Shown: positions 7,078-15,478 of the stretch, piece after piece
How the letters are laid out: every line of letters begins with the position of its first letter
Numbering within the stretch: position 1 is the first letter of the stretch
Source of the DNA: Methanobacterium sp.
Lineage (GTDB): Archaea > Methanobacteriota > Methanobacteria > Methanobacteriales > Methanobacteriaceae
Direction of reading: 5' to 3'
DNA: 15,478 nt
Assembly (NCBI GenBank): GCA_028682985.1
Contig: JAJRAE010000089.1
Span: 1-15,478 of the forward strand
Program-made: the position numbers and the translations under genes
The notes under the pieces: model-generated
What the model was told of the DNA's origin: nothing
The model's database searches: none
Seen by the model: only the letters and a program-made list of their open reading frames with translations

Positions 7078-7699
7078 TTCTCACCCACAGTTAGCTTTAA
7101 AAAATTTTAGTTGATATAATTGTTTTAAAAATTAAAGACATCAATCTTCATTTTTTTTTTTAAAAAATTTTTTTTAAAGAATGCCAATTATCATTCATTC
7201 TTTTTTAGTTGATTCTATATTAAAATATTCTAAAATATGTAATCTCACGAATATTTGTAAAGAATTTGGGTGTAAATAGTATTTTACTGGTATAATTCTG
7301 GAAAAAGCTACTTTATAATGAGATTTATAGAATTTGATATGAAATTTAGAAGTTTAATCTTTAAAAACATTTTCAGTATCCTGAATTTATTAAGGGAAAT
7401 ACACAAGAAGGATAATGTGACGCTTGTTCTGGTAACCCATGAGGATTACGTGGCTGAAAGTGCTGATCGGGTGATAAATATGATGGACGGGAAAATCATT
7501 GCCTGATATTTTTACTTTTTTAACTTTTTTCGAAATTAATTTTTACTAAAAATGCTTTATACCATTATTTTTTTAATTTAACTAAATTTAATGGGTTAAT
7601 TTTCTTATAGTACTTTCCACCATAATTATATTAGTAAATATTAAGTTATCAATTAATAGAATAATTTAATATTATTATTAATAAGTAACGTGGAGTTTT
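7078..7699. other. AT-rich boundary region with one gene remnant
   Basis: This 622-bp stretch separates the minus-strand redox genes from the plus-strand glycan cluster. Its left end should hold the promoter of the CCG-domain gene; on the minus strand TTATAT lies about 39 bases before that ATG. A T11-A6-T8 block occupies 7151-7175. The middle (about 7375-7506) holds the broken end of an ABC ATPase. The right end (7507-7699) must hold the promoter of the glycan cluster. Several TATA-like strings (for example CTTTATACC at 7555-7563 and ATTTAATATT near 7664-7673) are candidates, and I cannot choose between them. I see no RNA gene here. Confidence 0.5.
7318..7506 (+). pseudogene. Remnant of an ABC-transporter ATPase (MacB/LolD-type C-terminal end)
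   Basis: The 62-codon frame ends in a segment typical of the last 40-45 residues of LolD/MacB-type ATPases: ILNLLREIHKKDNVTLVLVT, then the H-loop histidine, then AESADRVINMMDGKI. Homology begins at about 7370. The preceding 17 codons (MRFIEFDMKF and following) do not look like an ATPase. Walker A, the Q-loop, the LSGGQ signature and Walker B are all absent, so it cannot be a working ATPase. No permease gene follows. The abrupt start of homology suggests deletion of the 5' part of an ancestral gene next to what is now a glycan cluster. Expression of the small frame is possible but unsupported, since no ribosome binding site precedes its ATG. Confidence 0.75.
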
Positions 7700-8698
<999 letters not shown>

Positions 8699-8738
8699 AA
8701 AATATTATTATGAAAAGAGTTGGTAACTGGTTATTTTT

Positions 8739-9962
8739 ATGACTAAGAAAATTATAATCCTGGTTGATTCTCTAAAAATTGGGAGTGGATCTGATCGGGT
8801 GGCCGCAATACTAGGCACTGAACTAAATAATGAAGGATACGAGGTTACTTTTTTAACCCTGATGGATGGAGAACCTAAATATCCATTTAAAGGCGAGTAT
8901 AAAACTCTTAATGAGAAGGATATCTATGGAAATAATCTAAAACGATTTATTGGCCTTCTAAAACATTCCCCTAAAGTGGCTCATATCTGCAGAGAACTGG
9001 AAATAGATACTGTGATTTCTGCAGGGGATCCAGCAAATTTTCATGCTTTAATTAGTCGCTTGGCATATGGAAATAGATCCAGGATAATAATCTCACAGCA
9101 TATGAACCCGGAGATATTTCTAAACAGTCGATTTAAATATAATTTAATTAAATTCTTCTATCCCCAAGCTTATAAGACAGTGTGCGTCTCTAAGGAAATA
9201 GAAAGAATACTTAATGAACAATATGGCGTCCGCAACACCCGGACCATCTATAACATGATGGATATCAAGGAGAATATTGAATTAGCTAAGGAGGAACTGC
9301 CCATACAATGGAAGAAGCTTTTTAATGAAAAACATTCTAAAGCACAGGAAGAGAATTTCAACTTCATTAACCTGGGCAGACTTGACCGTCAGAAGGGGCA
9401 GTGGTTCCTGATTAGAAGCTTTAAAAAAGTGGTTGAAAAAAATCCAAATGCTAGATTATTTATTCTAGGTGAAGGAGAGCTGAAAGAGAAGCTGAAAAAA
9501 TTAATTGCCGTTTTAAAACTGGAGAAAAACGTTTTTCTTTTAGGTGAACAGGAGAACATATTCCCCTTCCTCCTTAACAGTCACTGCTTTATCTTGAGCT
9601 CTCTCTGGGAGGGACTGCCCATGTCATTAATTGAGGCATTGTCTCTTAATCTACCAGTAATATCTACTGACTGTAAAACCGGCCCCCGGGAAATATTATG
9701 CCCTGAACTGGAGCTGAAAGAAGAAGTTAATTATCCCTACTTTGGAAATTATGCAATTTTAATCCCGCCTTTTCCCAATGAACTTCTTTTAAACAATATA
9801 ACAGAGCAACCTATCATCAAAACAGAGGCAGCACTATCTGATCTAATGACCCTGATAATAGAGGATGAGACATTAAGAAATAAATATTCCAATGGACAGA
9901 AATTGGCTTATAACTTTGATAAAGAGAAAATATTAGGCCAATGGAAAAAATTACTAAATTAA
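8739..9962 (+). CDS. Family 4 glycosyltransferase (first of a tandem pair)
   Basis: A 407-residue GT-B-fold retaining glycosyltransferase. The N-terminal domain carries the glycine-rich loop SLKIGSGSDRVA (11-22). The C-terminal Glycos_transf_1 domain begins near NLGRLDRQKGQW (211-222) and continues with LFILGEGELKEKL. The donor-binding EGLPMSLIE (291-299) gives the E-x7-E signature, followed by PVISTDCKTGPREIL. There is no membrane helix; such enzymes act peripherally at the cytoplasmic membrane. The sugar and linkage cannot be predicted. It is closely related to the next gene (see finding on duplication). Only a weak GGT precedes the ATG; the start is supported by the conserved N-terminal strand KKIIILVDSLK, which its paralogue matches. 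Confidence 0.93.
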   Translation: MTKKIIILVDSLKIGSGSDRVAAILGTELNNEGYEVTFLTLMDGEPKYPFKGEYKTLNEKDIYGNNLKRFIGLLKHSPKVAHICRELEIDTVISAGDPANFHALISRLAYGNRSRIIISQHMNPEIFLNSRFKYNLIKFFYPQAYKTVCVSKEIERILNEQYGVRNTRTIYNMMDIKENIELAKEELPIQWKKLFNEKHSKAQEENFNFINLGRLDRQKGQWFLIRSFKKVVEKNPNARLFILGEGELKEKLKKLIAVLKLEKNVFLLGEQENIFPFLLNSHCFILSSLWEGLPMSLIEALSLNLPVISTDCKTGPREILCPELELKEEVNYPYFGNYAILIPPFPNELLLNNITEQPIIKTEAALSDLMTLIIEDETLRNKYSNGQKLAYNFDKEKILGQWKKLLN

Positions 9963-9989
9963 CATATTATAGATACTTTTTGGACTATT

Positions 9990-11195
9990 ATGAAAAACAA
10001 AGTATTAATCCTGGTGGAGTCCCTGAAGGTAGGGGGTGGATCAGAAAGATTTGCCTCTACACTGGGATCTAGACTTCATGATAAAGGCTATGACATATCA
10101 TACCTCACCTTAATGGATGAAAATCCCAAATATCAGTTTAAAGGGAATTATTACACCCTCAATGAGGGATACATTTATGGAAATATAATAAAAAGAACTT
10201 TTGATCTCTTCAGATACTCCCCTAGAATTACTAAATTATGCGAAAAACTGGGCATAGAGACCATCATCTCTGTATCTGAAGTGGCTAATTTTCACGCCGT
10301 GTTAAGCAGGCGACTTTATGGGAATAAGGTTCGAATAATTGCATCCCAACACATAAACCCGGAAATATTTCTAAAAAACAAAATAAAATCCAGTTTAATC
10401 AAGTTTTTCTATCCTGGGGCAGATGAAGTGGTCTGTGTTTCTGAGGAAATTGAGAATATATTGAACAACACCTATAACGTCCAGAACACTTTGACCATCT
10501 ACAACATGATGGATCTTAAAGAGAACATTAAACAGGCCGAAGAAGATCTGCCGGCAGAGTATGGAGAACTATTGGGGGACAGAGACCATTTCAACTTCAT
10601 AAACCTGGGCAGACTGGCCCATCAGAAGGGGCAGTGGCACCTTATCCGGTGTTTCCGCCGGGTGGTGGATGAACATCCCCATGCCAGATTGTTCATTTTG
10701 GGAGAAGGTGTCTTAAGGGACAGGTTGGAGGAATTAATAAGGGAACTAAAGCTTGAAGATAACATCTTCCTTTTAGGTGAACAACAGAATATATTTCCGT
10801 TCCTAAAGAATAGCCACTGTTTTGTTTTAAGCTCATTATGGGAGGGCCTTCCCCTGGTTTTAATAGAAGCCCTTTCCCTGAATCTTCCAGTGATATCCAC
10901 GGACTGTAAAACAGGACCCAGGGAGATAATTTGTCCAGATTTAGACCTTAATGAGGAATTAGATTACCCATATAAATGCGAATATGGAATCTTATGCCAA
11001 GAATTTAGCGATGATTTAAGCTTTAAAACAATAGAAGAAGAGCCATTAGATAAATCTGAATCTATATTATCGGATATAATGATTAAATTTATTGATAATC
11101 CTTCTTTTGGCGAGAAATATTTAAAGGGAAGGGATCTATCCAAATTTGATGAAGAAACTATAATTGAAGAATGGGAGGCGTTGATAGATCAATGA
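9990..11195 (+). CDS. Family 4 glycosyltransferase (second of a tandem pair)
   Basis: A 401-residue GT-B enzyme paralogous to the gene just upstream. In my hand alignment the first 100 residues have no gaps and 51 identities, and the C-terminal domain looks at least as similar. Motifs are SLKVGGGSERFA (11-22), NLGRLAHQKGQW (205-216), LFILGEG, EGLPLVLIE (285-293, E-x7-E) and PVISTDCKTGPREII. All signature residues are intact in both copies, so both are probably active and may add successive or different sugars. The two genes are 27 bp apart. The 3' end overlaps the flippase start by ATGA, indicating a shared transcript and translational coupling. No strong ribosome binding site precedes its ATG. 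Confidence 0.93.
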   Translation: MKNKVLILVESLKVGGGSERFASTLGSRLHDKGYDISYLTLMDENPKYQFKGNYYTLNEGYIYGNIIKRTFDLFRYSPRITKLCEKLGIETIISVSEVANFHAVLSRRLYGNKVRIIASQHINPEIFLKNKIKSSLIKFFYPGADEVVCVSEEIENILNNTYNVQNTLTIYNMMDLKENIKQAEEDLPAEYGELLGDRDHFNFINLGRLAHQKGQWHLIRCFRRVVDEHPHARLFILGEGVLRDRLEELIRELKLEDNIFLLGEQQNIFPFLKNSHCFVLSSLWEGLPLVLIEALSLNLPVISTDCKTGPREIICPDLDLNEELDYPYKCEYGILCQEFSDDLSFKTIEEEPLDKSESILSDIMIKFIDNPSFGEKYLKGRDLSKFDEETIIEEWEALIDQ

Positions 11196-12631
11196 TTCAA
11201 GTTAAGAAGATTGCCAGAAACACCCTCCTTGTTTTCATTTCCCAGGTACTCTACTATATTTTAACATTTTTCACGGTTATTTACACCGCCCGCTATCTGG
11301 GTGCTGATGGATTTGGTATTTTATCACTGGCCCTCTCCATAACCGGCATATTTGCCATGTTCATTGATATGGGACTCAGCACCTTCATGGTGCGTGAAGT
11401 ATCCCGGGATAAATCAACGGCTAATAAATATATCCCTAACGTAACTTTAATGAGAATAATCCTGTCCATTGTAACCGTAATTATAATAATTTTAATGGTT
11501 AATGTGATTAACTATCCTGAAATAGTTAAAATCGTTATCTACATCTTAACTGTATCCATAATTATAAACGCTATCTCCGGAGTATTCAGTTACGTCTTTC
11601 AGGCTAATGAAAAGATGGAGTTTTTGTTAATAAGCAACTTAATTTTAAGCGGTTCCATGCTCCTGGGGACGTTAATCGGGGTTTTCAATCAATTAGAGTT
11701 ATTATATTTCGCATATCTTTACATTATTTCCAATGGACTGGTATTTATCTTTATTACACTATCTTATCTATGGAAATTTAAAAGACCGAATATCAACATT
11801 GATTGGAGCATATGGAAACCCACACTTAAAGAAGCGTGGCCATTTGGCGTGGCAGCAATGAGCGGTCTTCTCTACACGTACATAGATTCTATTTTACTAT
11901 CCATATTTCAAAGTAATACTGTGGTAGGCTGGTACAGTGCCGCATACAGGCTTATGCTGGTTGTTCTCCTAATCCCCAACACCTTTAATACTGTAATATT
12001 TCCAGTGATGTCCCCTCTATTTAAATCCTCTACTGAATCTCTTAAATTGATAAATGAGAGATACTTCAAATACATGATAATAATAGGGGTTCCCCTAGGT
12101 TTTAGTACCACATTTCTGGCTGAAAAAATCATCCTGCTGGTTTACGGGGCAGGTTATACAAACTCCATAATTAGCCTGCAGATATTGATCTGGACCATGG
12201 TGTTCACCTTTGTAGGCGCTTCCTTTGTCCAGGTACTCCAATCAATTAATAAACAGTTAATAATAACTAAAATCGCAGCAGTATGTGTTATTATTAATAT
12301 AATTCTAAATTTAATATTGATTCCCAGTTTCAGTTTTATAGGGGCCAGTGTTGCCACTGTTCTTACTGAAATTGTGCTGGTTAGTTATACTATCTACGCC
12401 ACAACCAGGTTAGGGTATGGAATAAGTGAATTAAATGTTAAAAAAGATCTGTTGAAAGTGCTACTGGCCAGTGCCGTTATGAGTCTGTTCATATTATATT
12501 TCAACTACTTAAATCTGGCCTTAATTGTAATCCTTTCCATTATAATTTATCTGGTACTTTTAATATTACTAAAAGTGTTTGATGATACAGATAAACTGAT
12601 AATTAGGAATATAATGAAAAGAAATACCTGA
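11192..12631 (+). CDS. Wzx-like polysaccharide flippase
   Basis: A very hydrophobic protein of 479 residues, of the MOP superfamily (polysaccharide biosynthesis/PST type), expected to move lipid-linked oligosaccharide across the cytoplasmic membrane. The N-terminus KKIARNTLLVFISQVLYYIL and the following ARYLGADGFGILSLALS are typical, as is GWYSAAYRL near mid-protein. About 12-14 transmembrane segments are spread over the chain, with a last pair near the C-terminus. The ATG at 11192 is preferred. It overlaps the preceding stop as ATGA, matches the family N-terminus (MIQVKKIARNT), and has GGGAGG 13 bases upstream at 11173-11178. An in-frame ATG at 11171 would add seven residues and would place that GGGAGG inside the coding sequence. 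Context among glycosyltransferases supports the role; the lipid-linked substrate is unknown. Confidence 0.93.
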   Translation: MIQVKKIARNTLLVFISQVLYYILTFFTVIYTARYLGADGFGILSLALSITGIFAMFIDMGLSTFMVREVSRDKSTANKYIPNVTLMRIILSIVTVIIIILMVNVINYPEIVKIVIYILTVSIIINAISGVFSYVFQANEKMEFLLISNLILSGSMLLGTLIGVFNQLELLYFAYLYIISNGLVFIFITLSYLWKFKRPNINIDWSIWKPTLKEAWPFGVAAMSGLLYTYIDSILLSIFQSNTVVGWYSAAYRLMLVVLLIPNTFNTVIFPVMSPLFKSSTESLKLINERYFKYMIIIGVPLGFSTTFLAEKIILLVYGAGYTNSIISLQILIWTMVFTFVGASFVQVLQSINKQLIITKIAAVCVIINIILNLILIPSFSFIGASVATVLTEIVLVSYTIYATTRLGYGISELNVKKDLLKVLLASAVMSLFILYFNYLNLALIVILSIIIYLVLLILLKVFDDTDKLIIRNIMKRNT

Positions 12632-12727
12632 GACATTCCCTAATATATTAATAAAACATGGATTTAGATTGAAAATAGTAAGATTAGATTCTAAAAATTA
12701 ATAAAAAAATTTTGGATTAAAAAGATT

Positions 12728-13459
12728 ATGATCTCAATTATCTGCGTTTATAATGATAGAGAAATGTTGGAGGAATACCTGTTAAAAAGTTTACATAGCC
12801 AGTCAGCCGACTATGAACTGATATTATTAGATAATAGAGAAGGAAAATATAAAAGCGCCCCCGAAGCCCTGAATTATGGTGGTCAAAAGGCTCAAGGTGA
12901 TTATTTAATGTTTGTACATCAGGATATAGATTTAAAATCAGATACCTGGTTAGATGATGCTGAGAAAATTTTAAATAAGCTGGATAATTGGGGTGTTGCT
13001 GGAGTGGCTGGAGTACCCATGGACGGGATATTAAAGTCAAATATTGAAAACGGCATCCCCCCTATAAAACCGGGTCAACATATTAAAAATCCTATTCCTG
13101 TTCAAACGCTGGATGAATGCCTGATAATGGTTCCCAGAACTGTTTTTAATAAATTCAAATTTGATGAAGAACTGGTAGGCTGGCACCTCTACAGTGTGGA
13201 TTACTGTTTAAATATTAAAAGGTATGGATATGATGTATTAGTACTACCCCTACACTTATATCACCGATCATACATGGTGCGTTACGCCAAAGATTATTAC
13301 AGATTACTTAAAGTAATATTTAAAAAGTATAAAGCCGAATATCCGAAGATTAACACCAGCTGTGGTGTTTGGAACACCAGCTATCCCTTATTCTGGTATA
13401 AATTCTTAAACACCGGAATCGGATTACGTTTCAGAAGATTGCTGGATAGAATAAAATAA
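12728..13459 (+). CDS. StrF-like family 2 glycosyltransferase
   Basis: A compact 243-residue GT-A protein resembling the StrF-type group (Glyco_tranf_2_5, PF13712). It begins MISIICVYNDREMLEEYLLK, has ELILLDNREG (30-39), SAPEALNYG (43-51) and QGDYLMFVHQDIDL (56-69), where D66-x-D68 is the likely metal/nucleotide site. LDECLIMVPRTVF and GWHLYSVDYCLNIKRYGY follow. There is no signal peptide or membrane helix. It should act on the cytoplasmic face, probably on a lipid-linked acceptor; donor unknown. It lies 96 bp after the flippase, the largest gap in the cluster, in AT-rich DNA with TATA-like strings, so a separate promoter is possible. The start is set by the family's first beta strand; the ribosome binding site is weak or absent. 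Confidence 0.88.
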   Translation: MISIICVYNDREMLEEYLLKSLHSQSADYELILLDNREGKYKSAPEALNYGGQKAQGDYLMFVHQDIDLKSDTWLDDAEKILNKLDNWGVAGVAGVPMDGILKSNIENGIPPIKPGQHIKNPIPVQTLDECLIMVPRTVFNKFKFDEELVGWHLYSVDYCLNIKRYGYDVLVLPLHLYHRSYMVRYAKDYYRLLKVIFKKYKAEYPKINTSCGVWNTSYPLFWYKFLNTGIGLRFRRLLDRIK

Positions 13460-13486
13460 TAAAGATATTAGTGGAAAGTTGGAATT

Positions 13487-14689
13487 ATGGATTCAAATAA
13501 AAAGGAATCAAAAATAAACCCTAAAAAGGATTTTGATAAGAACTTCCAGCAATATCCCCTAGTTTCTATTATAACCCCCACCTTTAATCATGAAAAATTC
13601 ATAGCCACCTGTATTGAATCAGTTTTAAAGCAGACCTATCCCCACTGGGAGATAATCATAATAGATGACGGCTCCACTGATAGAACCAGGGAAATTATAG
13701 AAAGTTATCACGACAAAAGAATTATATACAACAGACAGGAAAATTTAGGAATCTGGAAGCTTAAGGAAACCTATAACAAGGCTTTATCTATGTCTCATGG
13801 AGATTTAATCGCGATTTTAGAGGGTGATGATGCCTGGCCCAGATACAAACTGGAAGAACAGATAAAGACCTTTCAAAATAATGATGATGTTATCTTTAGT
13901 TGGGGTAGGAAAAACACCATAAATGACGAAAATAAAATAATAGCATTTGATCTTCACAGTCTAAACCCATTTAAAAGCATGACCCAGGAAGAAATAACCA
14001 GAATGTTAATCCGGGCCAATTTTATCCAGCCATGCACTGTTATGATAGAAAAAAAGACCTTATTATCCCTGGGAGGATTCATACAGAACGAAAAAACCCC
14101 CTATGTGGACTATCCCACATTTCTGGAGCTAAGTTTAAAGGGGAGGTTCTATCCCTCTGATCGAGTACTGGGCTACTGGAGGAAGCATAAAGCTCAGATA
14201 ACCACAGAGAAGGAGACAGAGATGAATGAAGGATTCATGGCATCGTTAGATTTCTATGAAAACCTGGACTTATCCCGGAAAGACCAACTTAGATTCAATG
14301 CTGAGGATAAATTAAAATTTCGTAATGAAATAATCCGCGACCAGATAGCAGTGTCTGCCAGGCTGGCATTAATAAAGGAAAACTGGAATGAAGCCATTAA
14401 ATATTATAAAACTATATTTAAAAATGGCAGTCTAAAAATCAGAGTACAGAGCATTCTGGGAATTATATCTGCATATCTAAAGAAGGACCTTGAATGGTTT
14501 GCTGTAATAACCTGCAAACCCAAAATCCGTGGTAAATCAGCTGAATGGGACACCACACTATTTAAAGAGGATGATGAGTTTTCAATAGCATTTAAAATCC
14601 AATTCCAGTTCATTAAATTATTATCAGCCCTGAAACCTGGAAAGTATGCTGATCCAGAATATTTGATTGAAAATGATTTAACAAATTAA
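13487..14689 (+). CDS. Family 2 glycosyltransferase with a helical C-terminal extension
   Basis: A 400-residue GT2 enzyme. After a lysine-rich, probably unstructured N-terminus (1-22), the GT-A domain starts PLVSIITPTFNHEKFI. It has the nucleotide-binding DDGSTD (60-65), the SHGDLIAILEGDDAW segment with acidic residues at 112-115, and a later TPYVDYPTFLELSLKGRFY that resembles the acceptor/base region. Residues from about 255 onward form a helical extension. Within it, RLALIKENWNEAIKYYKTIF looks like a single TPR-like helical hairpin, perhaps for protein contact. There are no membrane helices. It follows the StrF-like gene by 27 bp and closes the plus-strand cluster, ending convergently with the DUF2304 gene. 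A weak GGAA motif precedes the ATG. Donor and acceptor are unknown. Confidence 0.9.
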   Translation: MDSNKKESKINPKKDFDKNFQQYPLVSIITPTFNHEKFIATCIESVLKQTYPHWEIIIIDDGSTDRTREIIESYHDKRIIYNRQENLGIWKLKETYNKALSMSHGDLIAILEGDDAWPRYKLEEQIKTFQNNDDVIFSWGRKNTINDENKIIAFDLHSLNPFKSMTQEEITRMLIRANFIQPCTVMIEKKTLLSLGGFIQNEKTPYVDYPTFLELSLKGRFYPSDRVLGYWRKHKAQITTEKETEMNEGFMASLDFYENLDLSRKDQLRFNAEDKLKFRNEIIRDQIAVSARLALIKENWNEAIKYYKTIFKNGSLKIRVQSILGIISAYLKKDLEWFAVITCKPKIRGKSAEWDTTLFKEDDEFSIAFKIQFQFIKLLSALKPGKYADPEYLIENDLTN

Positions 14690-14705
14690 TTTAATCAAAA
14701 ATGAA

Positions 14706-14712
14706 TTTTTTT
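14706..14712 (+). terminator. Oligo-T tract ending the glycan cluster
   Basis: Seven T residues followed by further T-rich sequence begin 17 bases after the last stop of the plus-strand cluster, in the 77-bp convergent gap. This is a plausible U-tract terminator in an archaeon. No clear hairpin is present. Confidence 0.35.
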
Positions 14713-14766
14713 ATTTTAACTTAATTTTCTCTTTCAGATTCTTCTTCCATTCCATTTTTGTTTTTC

Positions 14767-15120
14767 TTATTTTTCTTCTTCCTTCTCTTGTTTTTCTCTT
14801 CTCAAGGCCATCTCCCGGGCCACGTGGGTTATCTCCTGTTCAATGTTCTCTATCATATTGTAGATTCTGAAGATAAGGTAGTAGCATCCTATGAGTCCCA
14901 GTATCAATATAACATCAAGTCCCCGTCCTATGCCGGTTAGGCTGGCAAAGAATCCAGTTTCTGTGGGAAATATGGATAGTACTATCAGGATCACCCAGAT
15001 CAAACTCCATATCAGGAGCATACCCAGGGACATTTTGCTTTCTCGGAACCTAATAAAGGTGTAGATTATTCCCACAATTCCAATGATTATTCCAATGTAC
15101 TGATACAACATCAAAGCCAT
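14767..15120 (-). CDS. DUF2304 family membrane protein
   Basis: A 117-residue protein with three hydrophobic segments (about 4-22, 32-51 and 67-87) and a charged helical tail, probably a coiled coil, rich in Glu, Lys and Arg (88-117). The RESKMSLGMLLIWSLIW stretch and the GRGLDVILILGLIGCYYLIFRIY block are typical of DUF2304. Proteins of this family are often encoded beside dolichyl-phosphate-sugar-synthase-like GT2 genes. That is the arrangement here: the upstream gene on the same strand is such a GT2. It may be a membrane partner of that enzyme, but the function is not established. A GAGGG ribosome binding site (plus-strand 15127-15131) six bases before the ATG supports the start. The 92-bp gap to the GT2 gene contains TATA-like strings. 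Confidence 0.9.
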   Translation of the reverse strand: MALMLYQYIGIIIGIVGIIYTFIRFRESKMSLGMLLIWSLIWVILIVLSIFPTETGFFASLTGIGRGLDVILILGLIGCYYLIFRIYNMIENIEQEITHVAREMALRREKQEKEEEK

Positions 15121-15179
15121 TCATATCCCTCTGCATTATTTTATCATAAATAAATCTATTTAACTTTATGATTTTTATA

Positions 15180-15229
15180 AAATCTACTTTAATATTCCCC
15201 TATATTATAAATCTACTTTAATACTTCCC
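15180..15229. repeat. Short direct repeat copying the 3' end of the GT2 gene
   Basis: AAATCTACTTTAATATTCCCC at about 15180-15200 recurs as AAATCTACTTTAATACTTCCC at about 15209-15229, 29 bases away. The right copy covers the stop codon and last codons of the minus-strand GT2 gene, and the left copy lies just downstream of it. The sequence looks like a local duplication in the gap before the DUF2304 gene. Confidence 0.6.
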
Positions 15230-15478
15230 GTATCATCCTTATCAATATTTTAACACCTATTTTAAGATTGGTACCTTTAGCCAGTGCATATTCTGTATAA
15301 ATAGTTTCTATAGGTACTTCTTCCATTTTCAATGATTTATGTTTTATCTCCCTAATGATCTCGGATGAGATTCCATATTCTCTTGATTCAATATCCAGTG
15401 CGATGGCTGCTTTACGATTAAATGCCCTTAGACCTGACTGGGAATCCTTTACACGTGCTCCATAGAAAATCCAGGTTA
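15213..15478 (-). CDS. Dolichyl-phosphate-sugar-synthase-like GT2, 5' part outside the window
   Basis: Only the last 87 codons are present, read from 15476 down to a TAG at 15213-15215; the frame is open to the window edge. The segment VKDSQSGLRAFNRKAA is the conserved D-S/T-Q-S/C-G-x-R motif of polyprenyl-phosphate glucose/mannose synthase-like GT2 enzymes. It is followed by an EYGISSEIIREIK block and EVPIETIYTEYALAKGTNLK, also typical (EVPI-x-Y, then G-T). These enzymes move a sugar from a nucleotide donor to dolichyl or polyprenyl phosphate at the cytoplasmic membrane face. No membrane helix is seen in the visible part. It is upstream of the DUF2304 gene on the same strand, a commonly seen pairing. 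The sugar and the full domain layout cannot be determined here. Confidence 0.88.
   Translation of the reverse strand, partial: TWIFYGARVKDSQSGLRAFNRKAAIALDIESREYGISSEIIREIKHKSLKMEEVPIETIYTEYALAKGTNLKIGVKILIRMIREVLK

Noticed and set aside
7151..7175. T11-A6-T8 block as a terminator
   Set aside because: No plus-strand gene ends just upstream, and on the minus strand it lies upstream of the CCG-domain gene. It is more simply AT-rich filler or promoter-flanking DNA.
10622..10900. 92-codon minus-strand frame inside the second GT4 gene
   Set aside because: It lies antisense to the conserved donor-binding region of the glycosyltransferase, has no ribosome binding site and has low-complexity content.
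14758..14940. 60-codon plus-strand frame rich in Phe and Leu
   Set aside because: It is the antisense of the Glu/Lys-rich tail of the DUF2304 protein, which explains the poly-Phe composition.

Overview
The window looks like chromosomal DNA of a hydrogenotrophic methanogen of the Methanobacteriales, most likely Methanobacterium or a close relative. This rests on the gene content (CbiT, the methanofuran enzyme MfnB, heterodisulfide-reductase-like Fe-S proteins and a protein made of pseudomurein-binding repeats), AT-rich intergenic DNA, archaeal TATA-like boxes and GGTGA/GGAGG ribosome binding sites. Pseudomurein-binding repeats are the most lineage-specific clue. The genus is an inference from protein resemblance, not a database result.

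Layout. Positions 1-1713 (+): the 3' part of cbiT, a conserved two-helix membrane protein of unknown function, and a 77-residue protein made of two pseudomurein-binding-like repeats. Positions 1849-7077 (-): a metabolic block of mobA, guaB, mfnB, then a LutB-like LUD/ferredoxin protein and its LutA/HdrB-like CCG-domain partner. Positions 7078-7699: an AT-rich boundary holding only the broken end of an ABC-transporter ATPase. Positions 7700-14689 (+): a surface-glycan cluster of ExoA-like GT2, two tandem paralogous GT4 enzymes, a Wzx-like flippase, a StrF-like GT2 and a further GT2. Positions 14767-15478 (-): a DUF2304 membrane protein and, upstream of it, the 3' part of a dolichyl-phosphate-sugar-synthase-like GT2 that runs off the window. 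The two glycan blocks converge at about 14690-14766.

How it fits together. The minus-strand metabolic genes are mostly separated by 70-190 bp AT-rich gaps, so they are probably independent or loosely coupled units. They serve GMP synthesis (guaB), guanylylation of molybdopterin (mobA) and methanofuran synthesis (mfnB), all relevant to Mo/W enzymes and C1 reduction in methanogenesis. The right half would build an oligosaccharide on a lipid carrier on the cytoplasmic face and flip it outward. The DUF2304/GT2 pair could supply or modify a polyprenyl-linked sugar. No polymerase, ligase or oligosaccharyltransferase is visible, so the final acceptor (S-layer glycoprotein, pseudomurein-associated polymer or other) is unknown.

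I found no CRISPR array, tRNA, rRNA, transposase or integrase. No clearly unprecedented system is evident. The points most worth a second look are the leader-less pseudomurein-repeat protein, the LutAB-like redox pair with a duplicated AT-rich spacer, the ABC remnant at the glycan-cluster edge, and the duplicated GT4 pair.
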